A stretch of 64,000 nt of DNA, from positions 8,404 through 72,403 of the forward strand of contig CAYTMI010000013.1 of the NCBI GenBank assembly GCA_964438865.1, given 5' to 3'. Positions 34,632 through 43,400 of the stretch are shown piece by piece (position 1 is the stretch's first letter; the number at the start of each line of letters is the position of its first letter). Under the pieces are notes generated by a model. That model searched no databases and was not told the DNA's origin. It was given only the letters and a program-made list of their open reading frames with translations. The translations under genes and the position numbers were made by a program. Source of the stretch: G016234445 sp964438865. Lineage in GTDB: Bacteria; Chloroflexota; Dehalococcoidia; Tepidiformales; Tepidiformaceae.

Positions 34632-35684
34632 TCAGGCCGGCTCTGCGTCGACCTGCTTCACGAGCTCCATCAGGCGCCCGAGGTTGTCGAGCCGCTCTTT
34701 CAGGGTTGTCCCGTCCGGGGACACCCGGAGGGTGTCGACGCCCGCCTTGCGGTGCACCCGGATCCGGTCCTTCACCATCTGCTCCGTGCCGATGAGATTC
34801 GTGTGCAGCACCAGTTCGTCCGGCACTGCCGAAGTCGCTTCGTCGCGCTTGCCTTCCAGCCAGAGCCGTTGCACCTCCAGCGCGACATCGGCGTACCCGG
34901 CGCGCCGGTAGGCGGCGTTGTAGAAGTTGTGCCGCTTCGATCCCATGGCCCCCAACGTGAATGCGATGCCCGGCTTGCGTGGCGGGATCAGCCGCTCCAC
35001 GTCGTCGGAAAACGCGATCACGCCGGCCGCCACCTGCTTGTCGATGTCCTTGAGCGTCCTTCCCGCGCGGGCCGCACCGGCCGCGATCGAATCGAAGAAC
35101 ACGTTCGCGTGCTCCGGCATGAAGCTCGTGCCCACCCAGCCGTCGGCGATCTCGCCGGTCAGTTCGAGGCTTTTCGGGGAAAGCGTCGCGAAGTACACCG
35201 GTATCGGGTCCTGCGCCTTCGCCGATGACCGGATCGGTTTGCCTTCGCCCCCGGGCAGCGGCAGCGTGTAGAGCTTGCCCTGGTACGAACTGCGGCCGCC
35301 CGCGACCAGCATCCGCACGATCTCGGTCACTTCCCGCAGCCGCTGCACGGTCTGTTCGAACGGCTGGCCGTGCCAGCCCTCGACCACTTGTGGCCCGCTG
35401 GCCCCGAAGCCCATCAAGAAGCGCCCCTTCGACATCGAGTTCAGCGTCATCGCGGTCATCGCCGCCATCGCGGGCGTCCGGGCGCTGATCTGCATGATCC
35501 CGGACCCGAGCTTGATCCGCGACGTCTTCGCCGCGAGGTAGGCCAGCGGCGTCACGGCGTCGAAGCCCCACGCTTCCGCCGACCAGGCCGAATGGACCCC
35601 CATTCGTTCAGCTTCCTGCACATACGCGGCCGCGTCGTCCCAGTCGTCCGGGCCTGAACGGTCGAATCCAACAGCGATCTTCAT
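34632..35684 (-). CDS. LLM-class F420-dependent oxidoreductase
   Basis: 350 residues, luciferase-like barrel. Segments include IAVGFDRSGPDDWDDAAAYV, TPLAYLAAKTSRIKLGSGIMQISARTPAM, GRFLMGFGASGPQVVEGWHG (family signature) and PVYFATLSPKSLELTGEIADGW, typical of F420-dependent members such as MSMEG/Fgd-like enzymes. Strong GGGAGGG ribosome-binding site. It lies between the mutase large subunit (20 bases upstream) and the nitroreductase. The role in the operon is unknown, but the context suggests redox handling of the mutase substrate or product. Confidence 0.88.
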   Translation of the reverse strand: MKIAVGFDRSGPDDWDDAAAYVQEAERMGVHSAWSAEAWGFDAVTPLAYLAAKTSRIKLGSGIMQISARTPAMAAMTAMTLNSMSKGRFLMGFGASGPQVVEGWHGQPFEQTVQRLREVTEIVRMLVAGGRSSYQGKLYTLPLPGGEGKPIRSSAKAQDPIPVYFATLSPKSLELTGEIADGWVGTSFMPEHANVFFDSIAAGAARAGRTLKDIDKQVAAGVIAFSDDVERLIPPRKPGIAFTLGAMGSKRHNFYNAAYRRAGYADVALEVQRLWLEGKRDEATSAVPDELVLHTNLIGTEQMVKDRIRVHRKAGVDTLRVSPDGTTLKERLDNLGRLMELVKQVDAEPA

Positions 35685-35704
35685 AGTTCCCTCCCCTTGT
35701 CGTG

Positions 35705-37318
35705 TCAGTAGAGCCGGATGACGAAGCCGCCGCGTTTCCGCAGTTCCGCTTCGCCGTTAACGCCGGCCAGCGCCTCGCACATCTCGCCGATGCTCATGTA
35801 GGCTTCCGCCGCTTCGAGCGCGGCCCCGACGATGTTCTCCCGGGCACGGTAGGCATCGACGAGCCGTTGGCGCGCCGCCGCCCACTGCCCATGATCGCGT
35901 TCGCGTTTCACCCGGGCGAGCCGGGCCGCCTGCTTGTCGCGCCAGGCCGGGTCGTAGTCTGGTTCGGCGCGGTGGGCCGCTTCGAAGTGCAGTTCTTGTT
36001 CGTCTTCCTCGGCGAAGCAGTTGAGGCCGACGAGGGGTCGTTCGCCGCTGTCGATGGCGAGTTGGCGCTGGTAGGCGGCCTCTCGTGACGCCTCGCTGAT
36101 GTACGTCCAGGCCGCCTGCGCCGGGAGACCCTCCAGCGTCGCGAAGATCTCCATCGCCCGGTTCTCGAGTTCGGTTGTCAGGCTCTCCATCGCGTACGAA
36201 CCGCCGAACGGGTCGACGACATTCGTCAGCCCTGATTCCAGCTGGATGATCTGCTGCGTGCGCACCGAGAGCGTCTGGGCGAACTGCGAGGGGATCGTGT
36301 ACGCCTCGTCGAAGGCATTAACCGACATGGACTGGGCTCCGCCAAGTGCGGCCGCCAGCGCGTGGATCGTCGCCCTGACGATGTTGTTGAGCGGCTGCTG
36401 GGCGGTGAGGCTGACGCCGGACGTCTGGACGTGGAACCGCAGTTGGCAGGCGCGGTCGTCGGTGGCGCCCAGGTGGTCTCGCATCACTCGGGCCCACATC
36501 CGGCGCATCGCCCGGAACTTCGCCACCTCCTCCAGGAGGTCGTTCTCGGCATTCAGGAAGAAGGTCAGCCGCTGCCCGACGCGGTTGATGTCCGCCCCCC
36601 GTTCGCGGGCGGTGGCCGCGGCGTAGTACCCCTCGTACACCCCGAAGGCCATCTCCTGCGCGGCGCTAATCCCGGCCTCACGCGTGTTCCGGACGGAGAT
36701 GGAGGTATGGTTCCAGCGGGGCAAGTGTTTCGCGCAGTACTCGATGATGTCGATGTAGTGGTTCCCGGCGTAGGTGGGAGCCTCGCCCCACGGCAGGACG
36801 TAGTTCTGCACCGTGCCGCTCAGCGATTCCAGGGGGATGCCGCGCTTCCTCGCCGCGCCCAGGATCATGACGAACGCCGGGATCGAGTTTCCCGTCTGGT
36901 TGATGCTCAGGCGGTCGATGGGGATGCCCGCAAACACGTCCTCCATGTCCGCCAGCGTATCGACCCATACCCCACCCCGGCCCACCAGCCCGCTCGATCG
37001 CGGGTCGCTCGACTCGAACGGGGCGTAGCCCAGCCCGGTCAGGCTGATGCCCGTCTGGCCTTCCCGGAGGAGGTGCTGGAGCCGCTGGTTGGTCTCCTCG
37101 GCAGTGCCGAGCCCCATCACCTGGCGGACGGTCCACTTGCGCGCCTGGTAGCCCGTCGCGCGCGTGCCCCGGGTGAACGGATAGGCTCCGGGGTCGCCGA
37201 TGTCGCGGTCGTAATCCAGCCCTGCCGTGTCGCCCGGCCCATAGAACGGCCGCAGTTCGACTCCCGATGTCGTCCGGGTGGACGGTGCTGACTGGCCGGG
37301 GGATTGCTCGTCGTTCAT
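35705..37318 (-). CDS. Acyl-CoA mutase large-subunit-like protein (methylmalonyl-CoA mutase family), divergent
   Basis: 537 residues covering the substrate barrel of B12-dependent acyl-CoA mutases, without a fused B12 domain. Clear family signatures: GAYPFTRGTRATGY (46-57), RQVMGLGTAEETNQR, LSINQTGNSIPAF, VQTSGVSLTAQQPLNN, VNAFDEAYTIPSQF and NVVDPFGGSYAMESLT. The site normally reading SGYH-x-x-EAG, which holds the histidine over the cofactor (His244 in methylmalonyl-CoA mutase), reads S208-V-R-N211-TREAG, so His is Asn. The usual SLHTNA reads SMSVNA. The tunnel segment GISLTGLGYAPFESSDP also differs from GIS-x-DFD-type. The likely product is a new-specificity mutase or a protein with altered chemistry. 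The small subunit is at 33555. Confidence 0.85.
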   Translation of the reverse strand: MNDEQSPGQSAPSTRTTSGVELRPFYGPGDTAGLDYDRDIGDPGAYPFTRGTRATGYQARKWTVRQVMGLGTAEETNQRLQHLLREGQTGISLTGLGYAPFESSDPRSSGLVGRGGVWVDTLADMEDVFAGIPIDRLSINQTGNSIPAFVMILGAARKRGIPLESLSGTVQNYVLPWGEAPTYAGNHYIDIIEYCAKHLPRWNHTSISVRNTREAGISAAQEMAFGVYEGYYAAATARERGADINRVGQRLTFFLNAENDLLEEVAKFRAMRRMWARVMRDHLGATDDRACQLRFHVQTSGVSLTAQQPLNNIVRATIHALAAALGGAQSMSVNAFDEAYTIPSQFAQTLSVRTQQIIQLESGLTNVVDPFGGSYAMESLTTELENRAMEIFATLEGLPAQAAWTYISEASREAAYQRQLAIDSGERPLVGLNCFAEEDEQELHFEAAHRAEPDYDPAWRDKQAARLARVKRERDHGQWAAARQRLVDAYRARENIVGAALEAAEAYMSIGEMCEALAGVNGEAELRKRGGFVIRLY

Positions 37319-37539
37319 GGTGTGTGCCGGTTGGCGCCCTTTCGCCCGCCTAGCCTACTCTGGTGGCCGCCGGCTTGTCCGTGGCCGGCGGCGTTGAACC
37401 GGTCCCATGGCCGCGAACCGCGGCCCGTCTGGCCCTTCACGGGGCCGGCCCCCATCGGCGAGGCTCGGAACGACGGACCCATTGGCGTCAGCGCGCGCGC
37501 GCGTCAGACTGGACGCCACAAACCGAGGGAGGAGACATC

Positions 37540-37878
37540 ATGGCCACCGTCCGCCCGCCGCAAGTCGGCACCTACGAACTCATCCAGGACTACGATTCGC
37601 CCGCCGCCACGGTCCGCGTCTTTCGCATGCGCAATACCGGCGACGCGGTGAAGCCGCACGTCCATACCCGCTCGGCCCAGATCTACGTCGCGATTGAAGG
37701 CGCTCTCGAGGTCGTCATCGACGGCGCTTCAAAGGTCATCCAGCCCTTCGAGACGGCCGTCGTGCCACTTGGCACCACGCACGGCGCCCGGCCGGCGGGC
37801 ACCACGGCGGTCGTCATGAACATATCCATCCCGCCCCTGGCGGCTGATGACCAGGTCGCGGTACCTGCCGTCGAATGA
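37540..37878 (+). CDS. Small cupin-fold protein
   Basis: 112 residues, single cupin barrel. The first metal motif reads VKPHVHTRSAQIYVAIEGALEVVIDG and the second FETAVVPLGTTHGARPAG, giving two His and one Glu-like position plus a later His. Ribosome-binding site GGGAGGAG directly precedes ATG 37540. Substrate or ligand unknown. Divergent from the mutase operon; the 221-base gap between them holds both promoters but no clear consensus was picked. Confidence 0.82.
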   Translation: MATVRPPQVGTYELIQDYDSPAATVRVFRMRNTGDAVKPHVHTRSAQIYVAIEGALEVVIDGASKVIQPFETAVVPLGTTHGARPAGTTAVVMNISIPPLAADDQVAVPAVE

Positions 37879-37947
37879 CGGTGGCCGGGGCCGCCGCTAC
37901 CATGACCTCGTTCCCGGCCGGCTCACTCGCCGGGATCGGAGCCAGAC

Positions 37948-39483
37948 ATGACAGACCGGACGGTCGCATCTCTCCTTTCGGAACTCCCCGGCGCGTCGCT
38001 CGTCCGCGGCGACCTCGAGTCCGCGGTCGCCTCCATCGGCCACGACTCGCGCCACGTCCAGCCCGGCGGCCTTTTCATCGCCGTGCCAGGGTTCAAGGTC
38101 GACGGCCATTCCTTCCTCCCCCAAATCGCGAACGCCGGTGCGGGTGCCGTCATCGTCCAGCGCGACCGGAGGTCCTCCTGGGAGACCATCCCGCCCGGTC
38201 CCGCCGTCGTCGCCGTCGATGACAGCCGCGTGGCGATGGCGGAGGCCGCTGCCTGGTTCTACGGCCACCCTGGCCGCGAGATCGCGGTGGTTGGCATCAC
38301 CGGCACCGATGGGAAGACCACGACCTCGCACTTTCTGACCGGCGTCCTCGAAGCCGCGGGCGCCCGCGTCGGCCGCCTCGGCACCGTCGACGTCATGATC
38401 GCGGGCGAGCAGGGCTCCATGACCAGCCGCATGACCACCCCCGAGGCGCCGGAGGTCCAGCGCATTCTCCGCGAGACGGTGGACGCCGGCTGTGACTACG
38501 CCATCGTCGAATCGACCAGTCACGGCCTCGCCCTCCACCGCCTGGACCATGTCGAGTACGACGTCGCCGTCCTTACGAATGTCACCGGCGACCACCTGGA
38601 CTTCCACGAAACCTTCGAAGCCTATCGCGAAGCCAAGGCCATGCTCTTCAGCGCGCTCGACAGCGCCGCCGAAAAAGGCATCGAAAAGTGGGCCGTCGTG
38701 AACATGGACGATCCCTCCGCCCAGTTCATGCTTGGCCGCACGAAGGCCCGTCTTCTCGGTTACGGGATGGAGTCCCGCGACGCCGATGTGCTCGCCCGCA
38801 ACGTCCACCTCCGCCCGGACGGCAGTTCCTTCCGGCTGATCACACCCGTGGGGGCGGCGGAGACGAGCATCGCCATCCCGGCCCTCTTCAACGTCGCCAA
38901 CGCGCTTGCGGCGGCCGCTGCGGGTGTGGCGCTCGGGCTTCCTCTCCAGGCGATTGCCCGAGGCCTGGAACAGTGCCCCGGCGTCCCCGGCCGCATGGAG
39001 CGAATCGACGCGGGCCAGCCGTTCAGCGTCATCGTCGACTACGCCCACACCGGCGATGCCGTCCGCAAGGTGCTCGAAGTGCTCCGCGAAGTTGCCGGCG
39101 GCCGCCTCATCATCGTCGTCGGCGCGGCTGGCGAACGGGACCCCGGCCGCCGGTTCGGGGTTGCCCGGGCTGCGGCAGCCGGCGCCGACTTCGCCGTTTT
39201 CACGAACGAAGACCCCCGGAGCGAAGACCCCGCGACCATCGTCAGGGAGATCGGCCGCCACGCCGAGGGAGCCGGGAAGGTGCGCGGCCGCGACTTCATC
39301 GAGGTCGAGGATCGCCAGCAGGCGATCGCCGAAGCCTTCGCCCGGGCCACCCCCGGAGACATCGTCCTCATCGCGGGGAAGGGCCACGAACAGTCGATTG
39401 TCTACGCTGCCGGGGCCCAGCCGTGGGACGACCGCGAGGCCGCGAGGGAGGAACTCGCCCGCCTGGGGTTCACCGCAGGCTAA
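37948..39483 (+). CDS. murE: UDP-N-acetylmuramoyl-tripeptide synthetase MurE
   Basis: 511 residues. MurE adds the third amino acid of the peptidoglycan stem. The ATP site is GITGTDGKTTTSHFL, the carbamylated Lys region YREAKAMLFSAL and the Mur signature STSHGLALHRLD are present, and the last domain begins near PFSVIVDYAHTGDAV. The motif choosing the third residue, DNPR in diaminopimelate enzymes, reads EDPR in TNEDPRSEDP. So the amino acid may be diaminopimelate, ornithine or lysine. No other dcw-cluster gene is adjacent, so murE is isolated here. Confidence 0.9.
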   Translation: MTDRTVASLLSELPGASLVRGDLESAVASIGHDSRHVQPGGLFIAVPGFKVDGHSFLPQIANAGAGAVIVQRDRRSSWETIPPGPAVVAVDDSRVAMAEAAAWFYGHPGREIAVVGITGTDGKTTTSHFLTGVLEAAGARVGRLGTVDVMIAGEQGSMTSRMTTPEAPEVQRILRETVDAGCDYAIVESTSHGLALHRLDHVEYDVAVLTNVTGDHLDFHETFEAYREAKAMLFSALDSAAEKGIEKWAVVNMDDPSAQFMLGRTKARLLGYGMESRDADVLARNVHLRPDGSSFRLITPVGAAETSIAIPALFNVANALAAAAAGVALGLPLQAIARGLEQCPGVPGRMERIDAGQPFSVIVDYAHTGDAVRKVLEVLREVAGGRLIIVVGAAGERDPGRRFGVARAAAAGADFAVFTNEDPRSEDPATIVREIGRHAEGAGKVRGRDFIEVEDRQQAIAEAFARATPGDIVLIAGKGHEQSIVYAAGAQPWDDREAAREELARLGFTAG

Positions 39484-39581
39484 CCCGGCCTTTCGGGTGG
39501 CATTGGCCCCTACATGGGCCGTTCGTATACTGCGGACACAGGCTCGTGAAGCGGGCCGCCCCACCACCACGAGGTTTCTAC

Positions 39582-40430
39582 GTGCCCAAGCCCAAACGAC
39601 GCGAGCAGCACCACCTGCGCCAACAGCCTGCTCGCCGCAGTAGCTACACCATCGGCGGGTCGGCTCCTGCCCAGAAATACAAGCCCGGCTTCCCGATGAA
39701 CCTGCTGGGCAACATCAAGTTCTTCTCTATCGTTGGCGTCATCGTCGCCGTCGTCATGGTCGGCAGCGCCATCTTCTCGGCGACCCAGAACAACAACACC
39801 AACGTTGACTTGCCGGCGACCGCTACTCCGACCGCGTCAGCCTCGGCCAGCCCCGAGGGTACGGGCACGGCCACGGCGAGCGAAACCCCCTCCGGCACCC
39901 AGACCCCGGTCGCCACGGCAACGCCAGACCCGAAGCAGTTCTCCAAGGCCGAACAGGTCATCGACGCCGAGAAGAACAAGTACACCGCGACGATTAAGAC
40001 CGCCAGGGGCGACATCGTCATCGAACTCTTCGCCGACAAGGCACCCCGGACCGTCAACAACTTCGTCTTCCTCGCGCAGAAGAAGTACTTCGACGGCATC
40101 ACCTTCCACCGCGTGCTTGCGGACTTCGTCGCCCAGGCTGGAGACCCCACGGGTAAGGGAACGGGCGGACCCGGGTACGTCACCCAGGAAGACCCGAACG
40201 ACCTGCTCAACAAGAAGGGCATGATCTCCATGGCCAAGGCTGGCGCCGTGACCAACTTCGGCAGCCAGTTTTTCATCAACTTGAAGGACAACCCGGGGCT
40301 GGACACGGACACGCCCACCCAGAAGCGCTTCTACCCGTTCGCCCAGGTCACGGGCGGGATGGACGTTGCCGGGAAGCTTGTCCAGGGCGACATCATCCAG
40401 TCCGTCACCATCACCGAGTCGCCGAAGTAA
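39582..40430 (+). CDS. Membrane-anchored cyclophilin-type peptidyl-prolyl isomerase
   Basis: 282 residues from a GTG behind GAGGT. A basic cytoplasmic start (KPKRREQHHLRQQ), one transmembrane helix (about 43-62, FFSIVGVIVAVVMVGSAIF), a Thr/Ser/Ala/Pro-rich linker of about 60 residues, then a cyclophilin domain (about 120-280) with VNNFVFLAQKKYFDGITFHRVL, GTGGPGYV, GSQFFINLKD and FAQVTGGMDV. It acts outside the membrane on exported proteins. It follows murE by about 100 bases. Confidence 0.91.
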   Translation: MPKPKRREQHHLRQQPARRSSYTIGGSAPAQKYKPGFPMNLLGNIKFFSIVGVIVAVVMVGSAIFSATQNNNTNVDLPATATPTASASASPEGTGTATASETPSGTQTPVATATPDPKQFSKAEQVIDAEKNKYTATIKTARGDIVIELFADKAPRTVNNFVFLAQKKYFDGITFHRVLADFVAQAGDPTGKGTGGPGYVTQEDPNDLLNKKGMISMAKAGAVTNFGSQFFINLKDNPGLDTDTPTQKRFYPFAQVTGGMDVAGKLVQGDIIQSVTITESPK

Positions 40431-40456
40431 GCGGCGCCGCCACCAACCGCCAACAG

Positions 40457-40490
40457 CGAGGGGCCGTTTACGCGGCCCCTCGTGCATTTC
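40457..40490 (+). terminator. Intrinsic terminator after the cyclophilin gene
   Basis: A ten-base-pair stem, CGAGGGGCCG (40457-40466) with CGGCCCCTCG (40473-40482), six-base loop TTTACG, followed by TGCATTTCT. The T-tract is short. It lies 27 bases after the stop and before the convergent small membrane gene. Confidence 0.75.
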
Positions 40491-40505
40491 TGCGCCAGCG
40501 AGCGT

Positions 40506-40733
40506 CTATTCGGCGAGAGCGGGCGGCTCCGGGCCGATGAGACCGTGCTTCGCGGAATACCGCTCCACCAGCACGATCAGCCCGAAGAACGGGAAGAACG
40601 TAAGTGTCGCGCCCAACCCCCACCACCAGAAGCCGCCGACGAAGAAGAGGATCGCCAACGCCGCCGCCAGCGACATCCCGATGATCGAAAAGATGCGCCC
40701 CGCAAGGACGTAGGGCGTTACAGATGTGTTCAC
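40506..40733 (-). CDS. Small two-helix membrane protein, unknown function
   Basis: 75 residues starting with GTG. Two hydrophobic segments, RIFSIIGMSLAAALAILFFVGG and WGLGATLTFFPFFGLIVLV, are separated by a short WWW stretch; the tail is Pro/Glu-rich. No family was recognised. It lies between converging and diverging neighbours as a single gene. Confidence 0.6.
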   Translation of the reverse strand: MNTSVTPYVLAGRIFSIIGMSLAAALAILFFVGGFWWWGLGATLTFFPFFGLIVLVERYSAKHGLIGPEPPALAE

Positions 40734-40837
40734 GCCTCCGATCTTGCGGTGCCGCCGGGCGACGGTCTACTCCCCGCGCTTGACGCCCCGCGGGCGCCCC
40801 CGAAGAATGCCGCTACGCTCCCCCTGGAGGCACAACC

Positions 40838-41797
40838 ATGCCGGTCCCAGACCTACTGCCGTCATTCGACCATCTCCCCGCGGTTGAGGGCGCGCCGCCG
40901 CAGTCGGGCTGGTGGCTCTTCGGCCGCGACGACCAGGTCGGCCTCTTCAACCTCCAGACGCCCGAGCGCATCGCCGAGGCGGCGAAACTCGTCCGCCGGG
41001 GGGCGATGTTCCCGCTGAACTGGGATCTCGAACTTCCGAACCCGCCGCTCTACGGGCGAGGGGCGCTGCGCCACACCATCCTTGGTACGGGACCCCACCG
41101 CGACGACGTCTACGACAACTTCTTCCCCCAGGCCAGCAGCCAGTGGGACTCCCTGGTCCACGTCGGCCATCCCGGCCACGGGTTCTACAACGGCGTCAGG
41201 GAAGAAGACGTGACCGGCAAGCCCGGCACCCGCGGCGGCATCGAGCACTGGGCCCGCCGGGGCATCGCGGGCAGAGCGGTCCTCCTGGACGTTGGCCGCT
41301 ACCTGGAATCGCAAGGCCGGCCGATCGACTGCTCCGCCGACCGCCGCATCACCGTCGAGGAACTCGAGGCCTGCCGCCGTGACCAGGGCGTGGAGGTCCG
41401 TTCGGGCGATGTCCTCCTCATCCGCACCGGCTGGATTGAGTGGTACCTCCAGCAGGACGCCAGGGTCCGGGCCGGCCTTGCGCCCATGGCATCGTTCCGC
41501 GCCCCCGGCCTCCTCGCGGGCGAAGCGATGGCCCGCTACCTCTGGGACCTCCACGTGGTGGCCTCCGCGACCGACTGCCCCGCCCTGGAAGCCTGGCCGC
41601 CGACGGCCGAAACTGGCGGCTTCCTCCACTTCTACCTCATCGGGCTCTTCGGGATGGCCATCGGCGAACTCTGGGACCTCAGTAAGCTCGCCACCGATTG
41701 CGCTGCCGACGGGCGCTACGACGCGTTCCTCACATCGGCGCCGCTCAACAAACTCGGCGGGGTCGGTTCGCCTCCGAACGCCATCGCCTTCAAGTGA
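40838..41797 (+). CDS. Cyclase-family protein (kynurenine formamidase-like)
   Basis: 319 residues. The fold of the cyclase/kynurenine-formamidase family (PF04199) is suggested by WWLFGRDDQVGLFNLQTPERI, the metal site segment SSQWDSLVHVGHPGHGF, GDVLLIRTGWIEW and the second site in TDCPALEAWP. The canonical H-x-G-T-H-x-D site is here in the W-D-S-L-x-H-V form seen in a subset of the family. It probably hydrolyses an amide or ester of an aromatic or ring-opened acid. GTG of the next gene overlaps its stop. Confidence 0.85.
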   Translation: MPVPDLLPSFDHLPAVEGAPPQSGWWLFGRDDQVGLFNLQTPERIAEAAKLVRRGAMFPLNWDLELPNPPLYGRGALRHTILGTGPHRDDVYDNFFPQASSQWDSLVHVGHPGHGFYNGVREEDVTGKPGTRGGIEHWARRGIAGRAVLLDVGRYLESQGRPIDCSADRRITVEELEACRRDQGVEVRSGDVLLIRTGWIEWYLQQDARVRAGLAPMASFRAPGLLAGEAMARYLWDLHVVASATDCPALEAWPPTAETGGFLHFYLIGLFGMAIGELWDLSKLATDCAADGRYDAFLTSAPLNKLGGVGSPPNAIAFK

Positions 41798-42216
41798 CGG
41801 TCGCGATCCCGCCGGAGGTACGCGCCTTCCTCGACGAGATGAAGGTGCCCGGCGTCCTCGCCACGCTCCGGCCCGATGGCTCGCCCATCACGTCGGCCGT
41901 CTGGTATGCCCTCCGCGGCGACGCGATCGTCATCTCCACCCCGGCGGCGCGCCCCAAGGCCCGCAACGTCCGGAACGATGGCCGGGTCTCGTTCGTGGTC
42001 GACACCAAGGAGATGCCCTACCGGGGCGTCGCCATCGAAGGTGTCGCTGAGGCCGTGGAAGACCCGGACAAGGAAATCATGTTCGCGATCTCGCGGCGCT
42101 ACCTCGGTCCGGACCTCCCCGGGCGCATCTACGAACGCGCCGCCCAGGGCGCCCGCACGGTCATCCGTATTCGCCCCACCCGTGTGCGCCCGTGGAACAT
42201 CCCCGCGGCGACCTGA
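41794..42216 (+). CDS. PPOX-class F420-dependent protein
   Basis: 140 residues, split beta-barrel of the pyridoxamine-phosphate-oxidase-like F420-binding family. Typical stretches are PGVLATLRPDGSPITSAVWYAL, VISTPAARPKARNVRNDGRVSFVVDT and GVAIEGVAEAVEDP. GTG start overlaps the cyclase stop (GTGA). The family reduces diverse substrates with F420H2 or FMN. Coupling to the cyclase suggests a shared catabolic step. Confidence 0.86.
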   Translation: MTVAIPPEVRAFLDEMKVPGVLATLRPDGSPITSAVWYALRGDAIVISTPAARPKARNVRNDGRVSFVVDTKEMPYRGVAIEGVAEAVEDPDKEIMFAISRRYLGPDLPGRIYERAAQGARTVIRIRPTRVRPWNIPAAT

Positions 42217-42224
42217 AGCCGTCG

Positions 42225-42626
42225 TCAGCAGGTCCAGTGGCGGAACACGTCGTTCCTGCCGCCATCGCAGGCGAGGGCATGCGAGCCCACGTGCCCCAAC
42301 ACCATCAAGCCGAACAGCGTGGCGAGGAAGAGCACCGCGAACGCGAAGCCAAGACCGTTCAGGAACTTCCCGATGGCGAAACCCACGACCGCCGCGCCGG
42401 TGACGAACCCCAGGTGCATCCAGAGGTAGATCGCGTCCCGTTCGTCGACGGAGGTGTCAGAGTCCGGGGTCAGCCGGTCGACACTGAAGTACATCGCCAA
42501 CAGGTAGGCCCCGGCCACGACAAGCAGCGCCGCGACCGCTACGGCCGTCTGCGACCACGTTGAACTCAGCCGTTTCCGCCGCTCTCCCACCAACGCGAAA
42601 CTAGCCCCCTCGCGCCCGCAACGCAA
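42225..42626 (-). CDS. Three-helix membrane protein, unknown function
   Basis: 133 residues. After a basic start there are three hydrophobic segments: AVAVAALLVVAGAYLLAMYF, LWMHLGFVTGAAVVGFAIGKF and FAFAVLFLATLFGLMVLGHVG. Two Cys lie near the C terminus (ALACDGG, HWTC). No family recognised. It sits downstream of the sdh genes on the same strand, 30 bases after sdhB, so it could be a late member of that transcript. Confidence 0.6.
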   Translation of the reverse strand: MRCGREGASFALVGERRKRLSSTWSQTAVAVAALLVVAGAYLLAMYFSVDRLTPDSDTSVDERDAIYLWMHLGFVTGAAVVGFAIGKFLNGLGFAFAVLFLATLFGLMVLGHVGSHALACDGGRNDVFRHWTC

Positions 42627-42656
42627 CTGCGAAGGCAGGCGCCGGGGCGAAGCGTG

Positions 42657-43400
42657 CTACTTGCCCTTAAGTTTGCGGCCCACCCAGCGCAGCGGGTCGA
42701 AGTAGCGGTCGGCGACGCGCTCCTTCAGCGGGATGATCGCGTTGTCGGTGATGTGGATGTCCTCCGGGCAGACTTCGCTGCAGCACTTCGTGATGTTGCA
42801 GTAGCCCACCCCGGCGTCGTTCTTCGCCAGGTCCAGCCGATCCGTCATGTCCAGCGGGTGCATCTCCAGTTCCGCCAGCCGGACGAACCAGCGCGGCCCG
42901 AAGAAGTCGGCCTTGTTCTCCGGGTGGTCGCGAATCACGTGGCAGACGTCCTGGCAGAGGTAGCACTCGATGCACTTGCGGAACTCCTGCCCGCGGTCGA
43001 CGTCTTCCTGCATCATCCGGTGCGAGCCGTCGGCTTCGACGGGGCGGGGGTTGAAGGCAGGGATCTTCTTTGCCACTTCGTAGTTGAAGGACACGTCCGT
43101 GACAAGGTCCTTGATCAGCGGCCACGTCTTCATCGGCGCCACCGTGATCACCTCGCCCGGCTCGAAGAGGTTCATCCGCGTCATGCACATCAGGCGGGGT
43201 TTGCCGTTCACTTCGGCGCTGCAGGAACCGCACTTGCCGGCCTTGCAGTTCCAGCGGACGGCGAGGTCAGGCGCCACGCTCCCCTGAATGGTGTGGATAA
43301 CGTCCAGCACCACCTGTCCCTCTTCCACGTCCACGTGATAGTCCACCCACTCGCCGCCGTCCTGGTTCCCGCGGAAGACGCGCATCGTGTAGTCCGCCAT
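42657..43400 (-). CDS. sdhB: Succinate dehydrogenase/fumarate reductase iron-sulfur subunit
   Basis: 247 residues. Three Fe-S sites: [2Fe-2S] by CKAGKCGSC plus a later Cys in RLMCM; [4Fe-4S] by CIECYLCQDVC; and the last cluster by CNITKCCSEVCPEDI. It passes electrons from SdhA to the quinone site. It starts at ATG 43400, overlapping the sdhA stop by one base (TAATG). An upstream frame extension would read into sdhA out of frame. Confidence 0.95.
   Translation of the reverse strand: MADYTMRVFRGNQDGGEWVDYHVDVEEGQVVLDVIHTIQGSVAPDLAVRWNCKAGKCGSCSAEVNGKPRLMCMTRMNLFEPGEVITVAPMKTWPLIKDLVTDVSFNYEVAKKIPAFNPRPVEADGSHRMMQEDVDRGQEFRKCIECYLCQDVCHVIRDHPENKADFFGPRWFVRLAELEMHPLDMTDRLDLAKNDAGVGYCNITKCCSEVCPEDIHITDNAIIPLKERVADRYFDPLRWVGRKLKGK

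Noticed and set aside
37319..37539. A cobalamin riboswitch upstream of the mutase operon
   Set aside because: The 221-base gap was read on both strands for B12-box-like sequence and extended pairing; none was recognised.
38688..39581. An upstream extension of the cyclophilin frame inside murE
   Set aside because: The extra residues are arbitrary Arg/Pro/Gly-rich read-through of murE in another frame; GTG 39582 has its own ribosome-binding site and starts the real N terminus.
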